Shown here: piece after piece, positions 61,547 through 64,000 of the stretch | Layout: every line of letters begins with the position of its first letter | Numbering within the stretch: position 1 is the first letter of the stretch | NCBI GenBank assembly: GCA_035235625.1 | Contig: CP141140.1 | Span: 60,876,581-60,940,580 of the forward strand | Length of the DNA stretch: 64,000 nucleotides | Reading direction: 5' to 3' | From: Saururus chinensis | Lineage: Eukaryota > Streptophyta > Magnoliopsida > Piperales > Saururaceae | Notes under the pieces: generated by a model | The model's input: the letters and a program-made list of their open reading frames with translations, nothing else | Told to the model about the DNA's origin: nothing | The model's database searches: none | Translations under genes and position numbers: made by a program

Positions 61547-63661
61547 CTACCAGAAACCTTTGCAAGAACATATCCCATCCTTAAATCTATGAAATCGACT
61601 TGAATCCCTAACAATGATTTCTCTGTCAGCAATCCTTGATATAAACATAATGGCAGTATGGCAGTCCCCACATATTCGCAAATTTTTGAAAACTTTGATT
61701 GGTATCCCAGATGGAGTCTCAATTATTCCAAATGCAACAGCAAGCTTTTCACTATGGTATGTAAGGTTCTGTTCCTTCTGCTCCTCTTCCACATCATGCA
61801 GAACATAATTTGTATCAGGGATGTAACCTTCTTCCTTCATCCTAGCAGAGAGCTTCCCTAAGAAGGCATAGATTTCCTTCATTCTTGGGTTTGACTTATC
61901 TCCAACCAAAAAAACATGTATCCTTCTCTTGACCTCTATCCAACTAGAGCCTGGCTTCTTAACCACTCCCTTGTTATCCATCCTCTTCCTAATCTTTGCC
62001 ACTTCCTCCCACATTCCAGCATTAGCATAAATGTTTGCCAATGTGACATAAGTTGCAGCATTCTCAGGCTCTATTTCAAACAAAGCTTCAGCTGCTCGTT
62101 TTGCCAGCCTGATATCCCCATAAATTCTGCAGCCACCAAGCAAGGAAGACCATAAGAACTTGTCAGGATTTATAGGCATTTTATCAATTATCTCTTCCGC
62201 TTCCTTCAACTTCCCTGATCGTGCAAGGAGATCCACTATGCAAGCATAGTGATCAGCTGTATGAGTTAACCCATGTTTTTCAGTTATTGAATGAAAGATT
62301 TCAAGCCCTTTATCAACAAATCCAGCATGAGTACAGGCAGAGAGAACCCCAACAAATGTTATATGATCAGGTCTGATATCTGATTTGAGTAGTAGGTCAA
62401 AGTAATGTAGAGCTTCCTTGGGTTGACCATTCTGAGCGTAACCAGTGATAATGGAAGTCCACGTTACCAAGTCAGGTTGAGGCATAGCAACAAAAACACG
62501 TTTTGCACTTTCAATATTCCCACATTTGGAATACATATCTACAAGCGCACTGGCAGCAAATGAAAATGGGTCAAACTCCAGTCGGGTCATATGGCCATGA
62601 ACTTGTTTCCCCAAACCCTCTGTAAGTTCAGCCGCGCATGAATTCAGAACTCCAACAAATGTGAATTCATTCGGTCTAGCACCTGATCTCAACATATTTG
62701 CAAAAAGCTCCAATCCCTCTCTTGTCCTACCAACCTCCAAGTACCTCCCTATCATTGTTGTCCAAGACACAACATCTTTATTTGTAGTTCCATCAAAAAC
62801 AAAACGAGCTTCTTCTATACTGCCACACTTTGCATACATATCAGATAAGGCACTCCAAACAATTTCATCAGATGCAAACTCATTTCTCAAGATGTGACAA
62901 TGAATCTCCCTCCCATGCTGCAGAGAAGGAATAGAAGCAGAAGCAGAAAGGGCGCTTGAGACAGTGAACTTGTTGTCTTTTAAAGATCCATCTTTCTGCA
63001 TTGCATGATATAGCTCCAATGCCTTTTTGGGCTGATCATGGCGAACATAGCCAGACATGATAGTGCTCCAGGAGTGATTATCCCTCTCCGGCATTCTCCC
63101 AAAGAGCTGGCGCGCATTTTCGAGCTTACCAATCCTTGCATACCCTGCTATCATAATGTTCCAAGAACAGAGGTCCGGCTCTTCCATATTGTCAAAAAGT
63201 TGGCGGGCATTAGCCAAGCTATTGCATTTTGCATACATGTCAATAAGCCGGTTGGATAGGACAGTCCCTGGTTTGAACCCAGACCTCTTAATATGGGAAT
63301 GAACGGCTCTGCCTTCTTCCAGGGCACCTTGCTGGAGGCATAGCTTCAAGAGGGCAGAATAAATGTTGGCAGATGGGTGGACCCTTAGAAGATCAAGACG
63401 GTCAAGCATCTGTACAGCTTCTCTCAGGCATCTCTGCCGGCAAAGAATGTCAATGGCTTGTTCAAAGTTGTTGTCCTGGCAGAGGCGGCTGACAAGAGAA
63501 TCAAGGTTGGCCTTAAAGGAAGGGGGTGTACGGCGTTTTCCCAAGTGGGTGCAAGAGGCAGAGTGCGGAATGGGGCTCTTGGCCTGCTTTGGAATTAAAG
63601 GAGCAGATAGGGCTAACTCAACTTGCTTCAATACATTAGTAGGATGGAATGGTTTCCTCAT
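61547..63661 (-). CDS. PLS-class PPR protein with E and DYW domains (704 aa), At4g37170-like
   Basis: Single exon from ATG 63,661 to TAG 61,547, as usual for this intron-poor family. The Ser/Lys/Pro-rich N-terminus (about 1-55) could target mitochondria or chloroplasts. About a dozen PPR motifs of the P, L and S types follow from residue 80 to about 500 (for example LIDMYAKCNSLANARQLFDN, SWTTMIGRYLEVGRTREGLE). The E-domain has the PG box PGSSW at 570-574. The DYW deaminase-like domain has the zinc-binding HSE (636-638) and CGDCH (664-668). The last residues are GFW rather than DYW. The sequence closely resembles Arabidopsis At4g37170. DYW proteins edit C to U in organellar RNA; the target here is unknown. 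Confidence 0.95.
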   Translation of the reverse strand: MRKPFHPTNVLKQVELALSAPLIPKQAKSPIPHSASCTHLGKRRTPPSFKANLDSLVSRLCQDNNFEQAIDILCRQRCLREAVQMLDRLDLLRVHPSANIYSALLKLCLQQGALEEGRAVHSHIKRSGFKPGTVLSNRLIDMYAKCNSLANARQLFDNMEEPDLCSWNIMIAGYARIGKLENARQLFGRMPERDNHSWSTIMSGYVRHDQPKKALELYHAMQKDGSLKDNKFTVSSALSASASIPSLQHGREIHCHILRNEFASDEIVWSALSDMYAKCGSIEEARFVFDGTTNKDVVSWTTMIGRYLEVGRTREGLELFANMLRSGARPNEFTFVGVLNSCAAELTEGLGKQVHGHMTRLEFDPFSFAASALVDMYSKCGNIESAKRVFVAMPQPDLVTWTSIITGYAQNGQPKEALHYFDLLLKSDIRPDHITFVGVLSACTHAGFVDKGLEIFHSITEKHGLTHTADHYACIVDLLARSGKLKEAEEIIDKMPINPDKFLWSSLLGGCRIYGDIRLAKRAAEALFEIEPENAATYVTLANIYANAGMWEEVAKIRKRMDNKGVVKKPGSSWIEVKRRIHVFLVGDKSNPRMKEIYAFLGKLSARMKEEGYIPDTNYVLHDVEEEQKEQNLTYHSEKLAVAFGIIETPSGIPIKVFKNLRICGDCHTAIMFISRIADREIIVRDSSRFHRFKDGICSCKGFW

Positions 63662-64000
63662 CTTTGCTAAACACTGATCCCTCTCAAATTACACAGTTAT
63701 TCACCCCTCACCAATCCGTTTCCCTGCAAAAAATGCAGTCCACTTTCACGGCACATTCATCGATCAGAAAGTACGCAGTATGGATTATGGTAACATATCG
63801 TGTTGTTTTATTTTAAAGGTTTTAAGGTTTAAATGGTACCAAGTTAAGGTTTAGGATCAAATCATACATTACATCTTCAACTTCTAAAAAGACGAGGGCA
63901 ACACAGTGTGCTCCAATATGTATTCCAAAACAGGTACAGGCATACGTATATGATAGGATGATTCGTAGGTAAACGCGGACAATCATATTAAAGATTCCAA
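63662..64000 (-). promoter_or_regulatory. Upstream region of the PPR gene
   Basis: AT-rich upstream DNA with no clear TATA box. It presumably contains the 5' UTR. No other gene is seen to the window end. Confidence 0.4.

Noticed and set aside
1-64000. tRNA, rRNA or snoRNA genes
   Set aside because: No convincing box A/B pairs, rRNA cores or C/D boxes were seen by eye; a covariance-model scan would be needed to exclude them.

Overview
The window reads as nuclear DNA of a flowering plant. It contains a plastid-type chorismate synthase with 13 exons and GT-AG introns, a plant root-cap family secreted protein, a DYW-class PPR protein, and many LTR retrotransposons, a CACTA element and Stowaway, PIF/Tourist and Mutator-like MITEs. 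The abundance of Stowaway ends (CTCCCTCC) would suit a monocot, but I cannot name the species. No organellar, bacterial or viral block is visible, and I found no tRNA, rRNA or CRISPR.

Layout. Bases 1-15,700 are almost entirely transposon: a long Ty3/Gypsy LTR (family B) with a second LTR (family A) inserted in it; a Copia-like remnant; a second B LTR fused to a decayed gag-pol; and a CACTA element full of TTAGCGACGC/GCGTCGCTAA palindromes and pyrimidine/purine tracts. A single host gene, for a root-cap protein (minus strand, 2 exons, 396 aa), sits at 16,954-19,408. From 20 to 35.5 kb the DNA is again repeats: LTR C (TSD AACCC), then an 8.2-kb nest in which solo LTR A (TSD GTCAT) lies inside solo LTR B (TSD AACTC). 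A two-exon fragment of isoleucyl-tRNA synthetase follows at 35.8-36.4 kb.

The right half is gene-bearing. Chorismate synthase (plus strand, 445 aa, complete) occupies 40,197-45,393 and converges on a membrane-anchored methyltransferase-like gene (minus, 469 aa, 46,966-48,375) whose last codons are caught in a 138-bp tandem duplication. A DYW PPR gene resembling Arabidopsis At4g37170 (minus, 704 aa, 61,547-63,661) is near the end. Between them, at 59,096-60,445, a 1,350-bp stretch is bounded by 27-bp Stowaway-type inverted termini and TA dinucleotides. It carries a spliced 236-codon reading frame resembling the N-terminus of plant GT92 glycosyltransferases, possibly a gene fragment captured by a Tc1/mariner-type element. 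This is my best candidate for something unusual.

The genes do not form a pathway. Chorismate synthase is the last shikimate step in plastids, the PPR protein is probably an organellar RNA editing factor, the root-cap protein is secreted, and the methyltransferase-like protein is probably in the endomembrane system.
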